A DNA stretch of 36,408 nucleotides from JBHFEI01 sp041928815. GTDB lineage: Bacteria; Pseudomonadota; Alphaproteobacteria; Rhizobiales; Rhizobiaceae. Shown in pieces: positions 8,866 through 17,360 of this stretch (within the stretch, counting starts at the first letter, position 1; each line of letters opens with the position of its first letter). The translations under genes and the position numbers were made by a program. The stretch is taken from contig NZ_JBHFEI010000023.1 of assembly GCF_041928815.1 (NCBI RefSeq), positions 1 through 36,408 on the forward strand, written 5' to 3'. The notes below the pieces were generated by a model that did no database searches, was not told the origin of the DNA, and saw only the letters and a list, made by a program, of their open reading frames with translations.

Positions 8866-9845
8866 CTCCCCGCCAGACGCGCGCGCAGCGCTTCCGGATT
8901 GATCACTGTCTCGGGGATGTCTCCGCCGAGCACGGCAAGGACCGATGACGTTGCCGAACGCGTCATCCGCGCGACGGATTCGCGGCTGATGCCGCCGATA
9001 TGGGCCGATGTCAAAAGGTTCGGCACATCGGCAAGCGCGTCTGCGCCGGGTGGCTCGACCTCGAAGACATCGAGCGCCGCGCCGGCCAGATGGCCCGAAC
9101 GCAGGGCGGAAAACAGGGCAGGCTGGTCCACCAGTCCGCCGCGGGCCGCGTTGACAACATAGGACCCTTGCCGCATCTGCGCGAAACGGGCGGCGTTCAT
9201 CAGCCCGCGCGTTTCGGGCAGAAGCGGCGCGTGCAGCGAGACGACGTCGGACATTTCGATCAGCGCGTCCAGCGTTGCGCAGCGCGTGGCGCCCGCCACA
9301 TGCTCGACCATGCCGTCGAAATAGACGACGCGCGTGCCGAAGCCGACGAGCCGGCGGATCACGGCCTGGCCGATCGCGCCGGCGCCGACGAGCCCGACCG
9401 TCTTTTGGTAGAGCTCGGTCGGCGTCGCCGCGCCGACCCTGTCCCAGCGACCTGCCTTGACGGCCTGATCCTGCGTCACGACCCGCCGGAGGAGGGCGAG
9501 GATCATCGCTAGCGTCTGGTCGGCCACCGTCTCGGCGTTCATTCCGGGCGTGATTGAAATGCCGACGCCGAATTCGCGTGCCGCATCGTGGTCGATCGAA
9601 TCCGTTCCGACGCCGACGCGGGCGATCAGCTTCAGGTCCCGGTTGGCCGACAGAACCTCGCGCGTGAACGGATCGGTGGAGACGATCGCGGCGTCGCAGC
9701 CGCCGATAAAACCGGACAACTCCTCGGGCGAGCGATGGCCGGTCTTTGCCTGAAGCACCAGCTCATGCCCGGCGGCGACCAGTCTCGCACCGGTTTCGGG
9801 ATCAAGCGGACTGTAGCCGGGCCAGCTTACAAAAATGCGTCCCAT
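8862..9845 (-). CDS. D-isomer-specific 2-hydroxyacid dehydrogenase
   Basis: A 327-residue NAD(P)-dependent dehydrogenase of the phosphoglycerate/glycerate/hydroxypyruvate reductase family. The dinucleotide motif GAGAIG (154-159) and the catalytic Arg235 (NAARGGLVD), Glu264 (DVFEVEP) and His282 (SAHIGG) are all present, and the length is typical of the short form without ACT domain. It overlaps the aldolase gene by 4 bp, so the two are co-translated. It may reduce a 2-keto acid or semialdehyde-derived product of the aldolase. It is separated from the upstream dehydrogenase gene by 178 bp in which I see no gene. Confidence 0.92.
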   Translation of the reverse strand: MGRIFVSWPGYSPLDPETGARLVAAGHELVLQAKTGHRSPEELSGFIGGCDAAIVSTDPFTREVLSANRDLKLIARVGVGTDSIDHDAAREFGVGISITPGMNAETVADQTLAMILALLRRVVTQDQAVKAGRWDRVGAATPTELYQKTVGLVGAGAIGQAVIRRLVGFGTRVVYFDGMVEHVAGATRCATLDALIEMSDVVSLHAPLLPETRGLMNAARFAQMRQGSYVVNAARGGLVDQPALFSALRSGHLAGAALDVFEVEPPGADALADVPNLLTSAHIGGISRESVARMTRSATSSVLAVLGGDIPETVINPEALRARLAGR

Positions 9846-10023
9846 GATCGCCTCACATGGACCAGAGTGCAGCGATCGGGAAGGGCGCGCCAGCCTCGGT
9901 CACCCGCGCATCGCTCACCGTAGACAATGGGGCGGCCTTCCCTCGCATTGCCGCCAGCTTGGAACGTGTCATATTTTTCTCCGATGATTGCTGTCTTGCG
10001 TTCACATTGGCGAAAAAGCGTCG

Positions 10024-11163
10024 TCAAAACGCGTCTGTCTCGGGGATCGCAACCCAGCGCCCCTCATCCGCCGACTGGTAGGCGCCGGCGATGACGCGAT
10101 TGACGTGCAACGCCTGCTGGAAGTTGGGGGTGGCGTCGAGCGCATTGCGCATGACGGCCTCGATGGCCCGGCGCGCGGTCACGACGAAGGCCTCGCCATA
10201 GCCGAGGCCCTGGCCCTGCGCATACCAGAAGGGGTCTGCTTCCGGATGGATGCCGCCGAGCATGATGCGGCGAAAACCGCCGGTTCGCTGGGGATCGGCG
10301 CCGCTGAAGAAATGCAGCTCATTGTTGCGCTCCCAGCTGAAAGCCAGCGAGCCTTTTGTGCCGGTCACTGAAAAACTGAGGTCCGACTTGTGTCCGGTTG
10401 CGGCCCAGGATGCGTGAATCGCGCCGAGCGCCCCGTTTGAAAACTCCACGAGCGCGGTTGTGAGGTCGTCGACCGTGACCGGCTGCCCGTCCGGCGTGCC
10501 AACGGGACGCCTTTCGTGGAGACGTCGCGAGCGCGCTGCAATCGAGCCGACCGGCCCCATCAGCGCGCAGGCGATATCGGTGACATGCGACCCGATATCC
10601 CCGAACGCGCCGCCGCCGGCGATCTCCTTGTCGAACCGCCAGGAGAAGGGGAGGTCGGGATCGGCGGCATAGTCCTGAAAGAACCGTCCCTCGAAGTGCA
10701 GCAGCTCGCCCAGCTCGCCGTCGCGGATCAACTGCCGCGCCAGTTCGACGCCAGGCCAGGTACGGTAGGAAAAGTTGACGATATTGACCTTGCCGGATGT
10801 CTGCGCGGCGTCCGCCATCCTTTGCGCCGCAGCGACGGTGTTCGCCAGCGGCTTTTCGCAAAAGACATGCTTGCCGTGGTTGAACGCGTCGATAGCGATC
10901 TCCGCATGGCTGTCATTCGGCGTGATGACGATGACAATGTCGATGTCATCGGCGCGGGTCACGTCCTTCCAGTCGCCGGAATGGTTCCGCCAGCCCCAGC
11001 GCTCCGCCCCCTCTTTCGCCGCCTCGGGCACGATATCGGCCATGCGCACCATCTCGATGCGCGGCAGCTTTTGCCAGAGATAGGCGCCGATATTGCGCAG
11101 TGCCAGGCTGTGCAACTTCGCCATATAACCGGATCCGACGATGCCGAACCGTATGCGCTCCAT
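10024..11163 (-). CDS. Gfo/Idh/MocA-family dehydrogenase (long form)
   Basis: A 379-residue Gfo/Idh/MocA dehydrogenase, starting at the ATG at 11163 behind GGGGGAGAGGA. It carries GSGYMA (10-15), Lys104 in EKP, and the catalytic pair Asp189/His193 in FGDIGSHVTD. The length and the segment DYAADPDLPFSWRF resemble dehydrogenases that oxidise C3 of anhydro-sugars and glycosides, such as levoglucosan dehydrogenase. I recognise the resemblance from memory, so function is not fixed. It is the second gene of operon B, 28 bp after the SDR. A sugar, glycoside or inositol derivative is a plausible substrate. Confidence 0.88.
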   Translation of the reverse strand: MERIRFGIVGSGYMAKLHSLALRNIGAYLWQKLPRIEMVRMADIVPEAAKEGAERWGWRNHSGDWKDVTRADDIDIVIVITPNDSHAEIAIDAFNHGKHVFCEKPLANTVAAAQRMADAAQTSGKVNIVNFSYRTWPGVELARQLIRDGELGELLHFEGRFFQDYAADPDLPFSWRFDKEIAGGGAFGDIGSHVTDIACALMGPVGSIAARSRRLHERRPVGTPDGQPVTVDDLTTALVEFSNGALGAIHASWAATGHKSDLSFSVTGTKGSLAFSWERNNELHFFSGADPQRTGGFRRIMLGGIHPEADPFWYAQGQGLGYGEAFVVTARRAIEAVMRNALDATPNFQQALHVNRVIAGAYQSADEGRWVAIPETDAF

Positions 11164-11191
11164 GTGTTCCTCTCCCCCGAACCTTGATGTC

Positions 11192-11926
11192 TCAGCGAAT
11201 GCTTCGGCCGCCATCGACCGGAATGGACAGCCCCGTCATGAAGGATGCATCCTCGCTGGCGAGGAAGGCGATCACGCTTGCAACCTCTTCGGGCTGGCCG
11301 ATGCGGCCGATCGGATGCTTGGCGACCACGGCTGCTTCCAGCGCCTCGCTGTCCGGCGTCGATTCGAGCCAGCCCGTGACCATGCGTGTGCGGATGGCGG
11401 CTGGGCAGACGGCGTTGACGCGAATATTGTCACGGGCGAGATCCAGCGCCATCGACGAGGTGAAGGAGGTGACGCCGCTTTTCGAAGCGCTGTAGGCGGC
11501 CATGTTCTCCGTGCCGCGGATGCCGGTGATCGAGCCGACATTGACGATCGCGCCGCCGCCTGACCGGCGGATGGCCGGCACCGCTGCCCTGCAACCGAGA
11601 AAGATGCTGGTCAGGTTGGTGTCGATGAGCCGGCGCCACTGATCGAGGCTTGTCTCCTCGACGAGACCGCTCTCGCGCACGCCGGCATTGTTGACGAGCA
11701 CGTCGAGACGCCCGGCCTCACGGACAATATCCGCGATGGCGCCGTTCCAGTCCGTCTCGTCGGTCACGTCCAGATGGACGGACCGGACGTCCTCGATGTC
11801 CAGCTGCCCGCGGCGATGGGCGGCAAAGACCGTGCCGCCTTCGTCCCGTATGCGCCTGATCGTCTCGAGGCCGATGCCCGTCGACGCGCCTGTGACAAGA
11901 ACAACCTTCCCGGCAAATCTCTGCAT
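11192..11926 (-). CDS. SDR-family oxidoreductase
   Basis: A 244-residue short-chain dehydrogenase with TGASTGIG (12-19), NNAG (79-82), Ser132, Tyr145 and Lys149 (YSASK), and a standard C-terminal SIPVDGG. The ATG at 11926 is preferred, with GAGAG upstream; a GTG at 11947 would add 7 residues. It is the first gene of operon B and diverges from the iolD-like gene across a 150-bp promoter region carrying the shared palindrome at 12015. Probable role: oxidation or epimerisation of a pathway intermediate. Confidence 0.9.
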   Translation of the reverse strand: MQRFAGKVVLVTGASTGIGLETIRRIRDEGGTVFAAHRRGQLDIEDVRSVHLDVTDETDWNGAIADIVREAGRLDVLVNNAGVRESGLVEETSLDQWRRLIDTNLTSIFLGCRAAVPAIRRSGGGAIVNVGSITGIRGTENMAAYSASKSGVTSFTSSMALDLARDNIRVNAVCPAAIRTRMVTGWLESTPDSEALEAAVVAKHPIGRIGQPEEVASVIAFLASEDASFMTGLSIPVDGGRSIR

Positions 11927-12014
11927 AGCGTTCTCTCGTCCAGACACTCACTTTCGAGTATCTAACTACCAATTTTAAAATGATGATTTTTGGCTATATC
12001 GGAAAAATTTAAAA

Positions 12015-12030
12015 ATGCATAGCTTTGCAA
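12015..12030. promoter_or_regulatory. LacI-type operator candidate between operons B and C
   Basis: ATGCATAGCTTTGCAA lies in the AT-rich divergent promoter region between the SDR start (11926) and the iolD-like start (12077). It keeps the TGCATAGC core and right TGCAA arm of the shared palindrome TTGCATAGCAATGCAA. One site could control both directions. Confidence 0.55.
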
Positions 12031-12076
12031 TTCTATTTATGTGAAAAAAGCGCCGAGACGCGCAAGGGAGGAAACC

Positions 12077-13969
12077 ATGTCGAACATGATGAGGTCGAAG
12101 ACGATCAGGCTGACGGCTGCACAGGCGGCCATCATCTACCTGCAGAAGCAGTTCTCGGTGATGGACAGACAAAGGGAACGGCTGATCGGCGGGATCTTCG
12201 GGATTTTCGGCCATGGCAATGTCGCTTCGATCAGCCAGGCGATCGAGGAATATGGCCATGATCTGCCCTACTACCAGCCGAAGAACGAGCAGGCGATGGT
12301 GCACGCCGCCATGGGATATGCGAAGGCAAGGAACCGCCGCGCGACCCTTGCATGCACGGCATCGATCGGCCCAGGCTCGACCAACATGGTGACGGGTGCC
12401 GCGACTGCGACCGTCAACAGGATCCCGGTGCTCCTGTTCGCCTCCGACACCTTTGCCCATCGCCGCACCGGCAATGTCTTGCAGCAGCTCGAGCATCCGG
12501 TCGAGGGCGATCTCTCGGTCAATGACTGCTTCCGGCCGATCAGCCGGTTCTTCGACCGGATCTCGCGCCCTGAGCAGCTGTTGACGGCGCTGCCGGAAGC
12601 CATGCGGGTCCTGACCGATCCGGCTGATACCGGCGCGGTCACCATTTCATTCCCGCAGGATGTCGAAGGCGAGGCTTATGACTATCCCGCAACGTTCTTC
12701 AGCGAGCGCAACTGGATCATCCGCCGCCGTGAACCTTCTCCCGACGATATCGATGAGGCCGTCACCCTGCTTGCCCAGGCTCGCGCGCCCCTCATCATCG
12801 CCGGTGGCGGCGTGCGCTATTCTGCCGCCGAACATACTCTTCGCGATTTCGCCGATGCATTCGGTATTCCCGTTGCGGAAACCCATGCCGGCAAGGGCGT
12901 CAGCCTCGAAGGTCCCTATTGCCTTGGAGGCATGGGCGTGACGGGCACGGGGGCGGCGGGACGGATCGCGGAAGCCGCCGACGTGGTCGTCGCCATCGGG
13001 ACCCGCTTGCAGGATTTCCAGACAGGATCGCGCTCCGCTTTCCACAATCCCGAGGCGCGCTTCATCGCCATCAACACCAGCAGTTATGATGCCCACAAGC
13101 TTCGCGGCGTGCCCGTGGTCGGCGATGCGCGGCTGGCGCTGGAGCGGATCCGTATGGGCCTTGAAGCCCGACATTACGCGACACCGGCCAGTTATCGCGA
13201 TGAGATCAAGGCGCGCAGTCAGGAGTGGAAAGAGGCCTATCGCACCGATATCGCTGTTGCGCCCGGCGCGCCGCTCAATCAAGGCACGATTGTGCGCATC
13301 GTCAACGAGGCCACCGGTGCCGGCGATATCGTCATCGCCGCCGCGGGCACACCGCCCGGCGAGATCCACAAGGGCTGGGACGCTTCCAACGGATCGAAAA
13401 CCTTCCTCGAGTTCGGCTTTTCAACCATGGGTCACGAAATTCCCGCAGCCATCGGCGCGCGGCTTGCCCTTCCGGGAAACAGCGAGATTTTTGCCGTCAT
13501 CGGCGACGGCACCTATCTGATGGCGCCGACCGAAATCGTCACGGCGGTGCAGGAGAGTGCACGGATCACCATCGTGGTCATCGAAAACTACGGATACCAG
13601 TGCATCCGTGATCTGCAGGAAAACACGACGGGGATCGACAATCTCGGCAATGAGTTCCGTAGCCGTGACAATGATGCGCTGAAGCCGAACGGCGCCTATC
13701 TCGAGGTCGACTATGCCGCCAATGCGAGATCCATGGGTGCAACGGTCTTTTCGGCGGCAAGCGAGGCCGAACTGAAGGAAGCGCTTGCCGGCGCGCGGCG
13801 CACCGGTGGCCCGAGTGTGATCGTCGTCAAGGCGGAAAAGCGCGGCCGCTCAATCGGATCGGGCGTGTGGTGGGATGTCGGAACAGCCGAAGTCTCCGGC
13901 ACGGACACGGTCGGCGCGGCCGTGGCAAAATTCCGCTCCGGGGTGCGCCATCAGCGCTTTCTCGGTTGA
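12077..13969 (+). CDS. iolD: IolD-type ThDP-dependent trihydroxycyclohexane-1,2-dione hydrolase
   Basis: A 630-residue thiamine-diphosphate enzyme matching IolD, which opens the ring of 3D-(3,5/4)-trihydroxycyclohexane-1,2-dione to 5-deoxy-glucuronate. Seen are FGIFGHGNVASI (41-52), the ThDP-activating Glu71 in KNEQAMVHAA, SIGPGSTNMVTGAA (97-109), SVNDCFRP (147-154), the central domain IAGGGVRYS, and the ThDP motif GDG (476-478) to Asn504. An excellent GGGAGGAAACC precedes the ATG at 12077; an earlier GTG frame at 12041 has none. Length fits the family. It heads operon C, 10 bp before the SMP-30 gene. Acetolactate-synthase-like enzymes are the alternative, but the IolD-specific motifs make this unlikely. 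Exact cyclitol substrate is open. Confidence 0.9.
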   Translation: MSNMMRSKTIRLTAAQAAIIYLQKQFSVMDRQRERLIGGIFGIFGHGNVASISQAIEEYGHDLPYYQPKNEQAMVHAAMGYAKARNRRATLACTASIGPGSTNMVTGAATATVNRIPVLLFASDTFAHRRTGNVLQQLEHPVEGDLSVNDCFRPISRFFDRISRPEQLLTALPEAMRVLTDPADTGAVTISFPQDVEGEAYDYPATFFSERNWIIRRREPSPDDIDEAVTLLAQARAPLIIAGGGVRYSAAEHTLRDFADAFGIPVAETHAGKGVSLEGPYCLGGMGVTGTGAAGRIAEAADVVVAIGTRLQDFQTGSRSAFHNPEARFIAINTSSYDAHKLRGVPVVGDARLALERIRMGLEARHYATPASYRDEIKARSQEWKEAYRTDIAVAPGAPLNQGTIVRIVNEATGAGDIVIAAAGTPPGEIHKGWDASNGSKTFLEFGFSTMGHEIPAAIGARLALPGNSEIFAVIGDGTYLMAPTEIVTAVQESARITIVVIENYGYQCIRDLQENTTGIDNLGNEFRSRDNDALKPNGAYLEVDYAANARSMGATVFSAASEAELKEALAGARRTGGPSVIVVKAEKRGRSIGSGVWWDVGTAEVSGTDTVGAAVAKFRSGVRHQRFLG

Positions 13970-13979
13970 GGCAGGCGCG

Positions 13980-14852
13980 ATGAGAATGGAACCGCAACTG
14001 TTGCTCGCCGCCCAGACGGAACTCGGGGAATGCCCTGTCTGGGATGCCGACCGCAACACTTTGTTTTTCATGGATATCATCGGCCAAACGCTGCATGCCT
14101 ATGACTGGGCGTCCGGCAAGGACCGCGTGATGCCGCTTCCGGCGCTCGGGGGCGCGCTGGCGCTTTCAAGGGATGGCCGGCTGATTGCCGGTCTCCAGAC
14201 CGGGATCCATACAATCGATCCATTGTCGGGCGCGGTCACGTTCCTCGTGGATCCCGAGCCCGACAAGCCGGACCATCGGCTGAACGAGGGCAAATGCGAT
14301 CCGCAGGGGCGCTTCTGGGTCGGCTCGATCTCCATCCTCGGCCGTTTTCCGACGGGTTGTCTCTACCGGTTGGAGAAAGACGGCCGGGTGACACAGGTCC
14401 TCGACAGGATCAGCGTTCCCAATACGCTGGCCTGGCAACCGGATGGCCAGCACATGCTGTTTGCAGACAGCGTTACAAAGCAGGTCTGGCGGTTTCGCTA
14501 TGACGCCGAGACGGGAGCGATCGGCGAGCGCAAGGTTTTCATCGATACTAGTGATTACAAGGGGATGCCTGATGGTATCGCCGTCGATGCGGACGGCGGA
14601 GTGTGGATCGCCGAGTTCGGCGGCGGCGCCGTCCACCACTATTCGGCGCAAGGGAAGCTGGAAGGCACGGTGCGCGTGCCGGCGAGCCAGGTGACGTCCT
14701 GCGTCTTTGCCGGACCGGATCTCGATCGGCTGGTGATCATCACCACCAAGCGCCTTCTCGACGATCGCGCCCGGCAGGAGCAGCCCCATTCCGGCGATCT
14801 CTTCATCATCGAGCCGGGGATCAGCGGACTTCCGCCGCATCTTTACGGATAG
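13980..14852 (+). CDS. SMP-30/gluconolactonase-family lactonase
   Basis: A 290-residue six-bladed beta-propeller of the SMP-30/gluconolaconase/LRE family, which hydrolyses sugar lactones with a divalent metal. The expected ligands are visible: Glu17 (GECPVWD), Asn148 (VPNTLAW) and Asp198 (MPDGIAVD), plus Asn102 (LNEGKCDPQGRFW) in the substrate pocket. It starts 10 bp after the iolD-like stop with GAGG upstream, so it is in the same operon. This suggests a lactone arises near the ring-opening step, for example from oxidation of a cyclic uronate. An ATG at 13986 is an alternative start. Confidence 0.9.
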   Translation: MRMEPQLLLAAQTELGECPVWDADRNTLFFMDIIGQTLHAYDWASGKDRVMPLPALGGALALSRDGRLIAGLQTGIHTIDPLSGAVTFLVDPEPDKPDHRLNEGKCDPQGRFWVGSISILGRFPTGCLYRLEKDGRVTQVLDRISVPNTLAWQPDGQHMLFADSVTKQVWRFRYDAETGAIGERKVFIDTSDYKGMPDGIAVDADGGVWIAEFGGGAVHHYSAQGKLEGTVRVPASQVTSCVFAGPDLDRLVIITTKRLLDDRARQEQPHSGDLFIIEPGISGLPPHLYG

Positions 14853-14861
14853 GAAGCGCTG

Positions 14862-14883
14862 CCGGGCGGCCATCACCGCCCGG
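14862..14883. terminator. Perfect GC hairpin between convergent genes
   Basis: CCGGGCGG-CCATCA-CCGCCCGG, an 8-bp perfect stem with a 6-nt loop, lies between the converging SMP-30 and IolE-like genes. There is no clear T-run on either side, so it is a candidate bidirectional transcription barrier and not a textbook terminator. Confidence 0.5.
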
Positions 14884-14924
14884 TGCCATATGCAGGATCG
14901 GCGTAACGGATCACACGAGACCCG

Positions 14925-15812
14925 TTAGAAGCCTGCGGACTTCAGGAATTCAAGGCTCTTGCGGGCGTCGCCGAGCGGGTCGATCGAGATCAGCGGGTCG
15001 ATATCCTGTTCGATATTGGCCGCACCCTTGTAGCCATGCCGTTGCAAGGCACCGGCCAGCCCTTGCCAGTCGACGATGCCCGAACCCAGGGGGCAAAAAA
15101 TCTTCTGTTCGATCGCAGCCAGAAACGGGATGTTTTCGGCCAGAACCTGCTGATGGACGTCGCGATCGATGTCCTTGAAATGGAAATAAACAACACGGTC
15201 GGCATGACGCTCGTAGAAGGCGACGGGGTCAATCCCGGCATAGCTCATATGCCCGGTGTCGGCACAGATCCCCACCCGTTCGGGATCGAGCCGTGCCAGC
15301 ACCGCTTCGATCTCGTCCTCATATTCGATGTAGCAGCCGGCGTGCTGGTGGATCACCGGCTTCACGCCTTTGGCGAGGGCTATGTCGGCGATGCGATCGA
15401 TCAACCCGATCATATGCTCGAAACGCGGCGCGTCGAGCTTCGCTGCAAGATCCCTACGGCCGGCCGTCGCCATTCTTTCCTCGGAAATATGGTCGATCGT
15501 CACCAGATAGCGCCCGCCGACCGCCGCCAGAAGGTCGACCGTACGCTGTGCATTGTCGAGGACGGCCTCGGTCCTGGACGGGTCATGCAGGATCTGGAAA
15601 ACAAAGCCGGCTTCGACCGACAGCGACCGGCTGGCAAATTCTTTTGAGAGAACATCGGCATCGGTCGGATAGAAGCCATAGGGGCCGAGTTCGGTGTGGC
15701 GGTAGCCGGCTTGGGCGATCTCGTCCATCACCTTTTGCCATGGCGGGTTCTTCGGATCCTCAGCATAATCCACGCCCCAGGATACCGGGGCGTTTGCCAG
15801 TTTCACATCCAT
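14925..15812 (-). CDS. iolE: IolE/MocC-like TIM-barrel dehydratase or isomerase
   Basis: A 295-residue AP-endonuclease-2/xylose-isomerase-like TIM barrel. The opening NAPVSWGVDY and the segments HQHAGCYIEYEDEIE, ICADTGHMSYAGIDP and YFHFKDID are those of IolE (inosose dehydratase) and MocC. Likely metal ligands are Glu163, Asp185, His211 and Glu268 (NIEQD). IolE removes water from scyllo-inosose to give the dione used by IolD, so the gene fits beside iolD. GAGGGAGA precedes the ATG. It diverges from LacI regulator 2 across the palindrome at 15875. Sugar epimerases and the levoglucosan-pathway eliminases share the fold, so the function is inferred from sequence plus context. Confidence 0.82.
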   Translation of the reverse strand: MDVKLANAPVSWGVDYAEDPKNPPWQKVMDEIAQAGYRHTELGPYGFYPTDADVLSKEFASRSLSVEAGFVFQILHDPSRTEAVLDNAQRTVDLLAAVGGRYLVTIDHISEERMATAGRRDLAAKLDAPRFEHMIGLIDRIADIALAKGVKPVIHQHAGCYIEYEDEIEAVLARLDPERVGICADTGHMSYAGIDPVAFYERHADRVVYFHFKDIDRDVHQQVLAENIPFLAAIEQKIFCPLGSGIVDWQGLAGALQRHGYKGAANIEQDIDPLISIDPLGDARKSLEFLKSAGF

Positions 15813-15874
15813 AGAAAGTCTCCCTCAGGGCCGGCGTCAATCACAACCGGCGTCCCGTCAAGGATTAATGTCAT

Positions 15875-15890
15875 TTGCATAGCAATGCAA
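15875..15890. promoter_or_regulatory. LacI-type operator, consensus copy (iolE-like / LacI 2)
   Basis: TTGCATAGCAATGCAA, palindromic at 14 of 16 positions, lies between the IolE-like gene (62 bp upstream of its start) and LacI regulator 2. An extra half-site, AATGCATAC, lies at 15904-15912. The location suggests control of iolE and autoregulation of the LacI gene. Confidence 0.65.
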
Positions 15891-16038
15891 TATCGTGACG
15901 CGCAAATGCATACGGACTAGGATTTTCCGCGACCTATGCTAGGGTCCTTTCGATACCGAGGAAAATGACGACCCGATCGGGCCGGACGGAACCTGACATT
16001 TGAAAAAGACGACCCCCAGCGACCCGAACAGTACTGTG

Positions 16039-17076
16039 ATGCGGAAGAAATACGCCTCCTCCATGGACGTCGCGCGGCTGGCGGGCGTCTCGCAATCGGC
16101 CGTGTCCCGAGCCTATACCGAAGGGGCGAGCGTTTCCGCCAAGACCCGCGAAAAGGTGATGAAAGCCGCCGATGAACTCGGCTATGGTCCGAGCGTGATC
16201 CCCCGCATCATGCTGACCCATCGATCCTCGCTGATCGCCATTGTCAGCGGCGGCCTCTACAACCCGTTCTATGCCGGCGTCGTCGAGACGCTGGCTCAGG
16301 CTATCCAGAAGTCTGGCAGCAATGTGATGTTCTTCGTCGTCAATCACGGCGAATATATCGATGAAATCGTCCCGGATATCCTGGGTTACCGGGTCGACGG
16401 CATTATCTCGGCGCTGTCGATCGTGTCGCCGGAGGCGGCGGAGCGCTGCGCCAAGATGCACACGCCGGTGGTGCTGTTCAACAATAAGCTGTCGAATGAC
16501 TGGGTTGCCTCCATCTGCAGCGACAATGTCGAAGGTGGCCGACAGATTGCCGCGCTGTTCCTCAAACGCGGCGGCCGGCGTTTCGCCTATATCGGCGGCA
16601 AGAAGGGCAATCTTGCCAGCGAGGATCGGTTTGCCGGCTATCTCAGCGGATTGATGCGCGAAGGCGTTGGCGACGTTGCCGTCGCCTATGGCGATTTTCG
16701 CCATGACGAAGGCTTCAAGGCGGCAAAAACACTGTTTGCCGCGAAAAGGCCGCCCGATGCCATCTTCTGCGCCAACGACCTCATGGCGCTTGGCGCGATG
16801 GAGGCAGCGAAAGCGGCCGGGTTGCGCATCCCGGAGGATGTCATGATCGCCGGTTTTGACGATATTCCCGCCGCAGCATGGCCAAGTTTCGACCTGACAA
16901 CCGTCCGGCAGGATGGCGATGCAATGGTTCGCCGGGCAATGAATCTTCTGTCGAAAATGATCGATGGCGAGCAACTGGCGGGCAATTCCCTGCATCTGAT
17001 TGCCGCACCTCTCGTCGAACGTGGCTCGACCATGCGCGGATCCTCGGACGCCACGCCGCTGACCGGCGATCAATAG
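16039..17076 (+). CDS. LacI-family transcriptional regulator 2
   Basis: A LacI/GalR-type regulator of 345 residues from the ATG at 16039. A TTG at 16000 would give 358, with only a weak GGAA before it. The ATG is favoured because it places the helix-turn-helix (MDVARLAGVSQSAVSRAYTE) at the same distance from the N-terminus as in regulator 1, but neither start has a good ribosome-binding site. The sensor domain ends AGFDDIPAAAWPSFDLTTV. The recognition helix VSQSAVSR is identical to that of regulator 1, so the two may compete for or share the palindromes. It is transcribed away from the IolE-like gene and toward importer 2. Ligand unknown. Confidence 0.9.
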   Translation: MRKKYASSMDVARLAGVSQSAVSRAYTEGASVSAKTREKVMKAADELGYGPSVIPRIMLTHRSSLIAIVSGGLYNPFYAGVVETLAQAIQKSGSNVMFFVVNHGEYIDEIVPDILGYRVDGIISALSIVSPEAAERCAKMHTPVVLFNNKLSNDWVASICSDNVEGGRQIAALFLKRGGRRFAYIGGKKGNLASEDRFAGYLSGLMREGVGDVAVAYGDFRHDEGFKAAKTLFAAKRPPDAIFCANDLMALGAMEAAKAAGLRIPEDVMIAGFDDIPAAAWPSFDLTTVRQDGDAMVRRAMNLLSKMIDGEQLAGNSLHLIAAPLVERGSTMRGSSDATPLTGDQ

Positions 17077-17191
17077 GCGCAGCCCTTCACCCTGCTACGC
17101 AAGGATGTGCGTCGACAGGTCCTTGATCCTCTTCAGGAATCGGGTCAACGCCAATGCATAAACCTGTCTGCTCGTGCTATTTCCCGACGGA

Positions 17192-17220
17192 TTGACCTCT
17201 CGGCTCTTGCATCCTTTGAT
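17192..17220 (+). promoter_or_regulatory. Candidate sigma-70-type promoter of importer 2
   Basis: TTGACC (17192-17197), a 17-bp spacer, and TTTGAT (17215-17220). The -35 matches 5 of 6 consensus bases and the -10 matches 4 of 6. The shared palindrome starts at the next base, an arrangement in which a bound repressor would block transcription initiation. Confidence 0.5.
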
Positions 17221-17242
17221 TTTTTGCATAGCATTGCAAAAA
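17221..17242. promoter_or_regulatory. LacI-type operator (importer 2 operon)
   Basis: A core of TTGCATAGCATTGCAA (17224-17239) is flanked by TTT and AAA, extending the dyad to 22 bp. It abuts the -10 element at 17215-17220 and lies about 120 bp before the permease start. The remaining gap from the LacI 2 stop (17077-17360) shows no further gene. Confidence 0.65.
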
Positions 17243-17360
17243 CAAGGTGGCTGAGAGTGGTATATTCGATGCGTATCGAACGGCACTGCTGAATGTCTCG
17301 GGGCATTCGGACGGCAGGGGCGCAAATGCCGGCAGGCCGCAAAGGCGGCTCGAAATTCAG

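Noticed and set aside
9827..10027. A small frame in the gap inside operon B
   Set aside because: It needs a TTG start, has no ribosome-binding site, overlaps the next gene and matches no family.
10024..15812. A levoglucosan degradation pathway (dehydrogenase plus TIM-barrel eliminase)
   Set aside because: The long Gfo protein and TIM barrel would fit, but the IolD-type enzyme and the IolE motifs favour a cyclitol route.
15934..17073. A 379-codon open frame antisense to LacI regulator 2
   Set aside because: No family motifs; the sense strand encodes a complete LacI protein.
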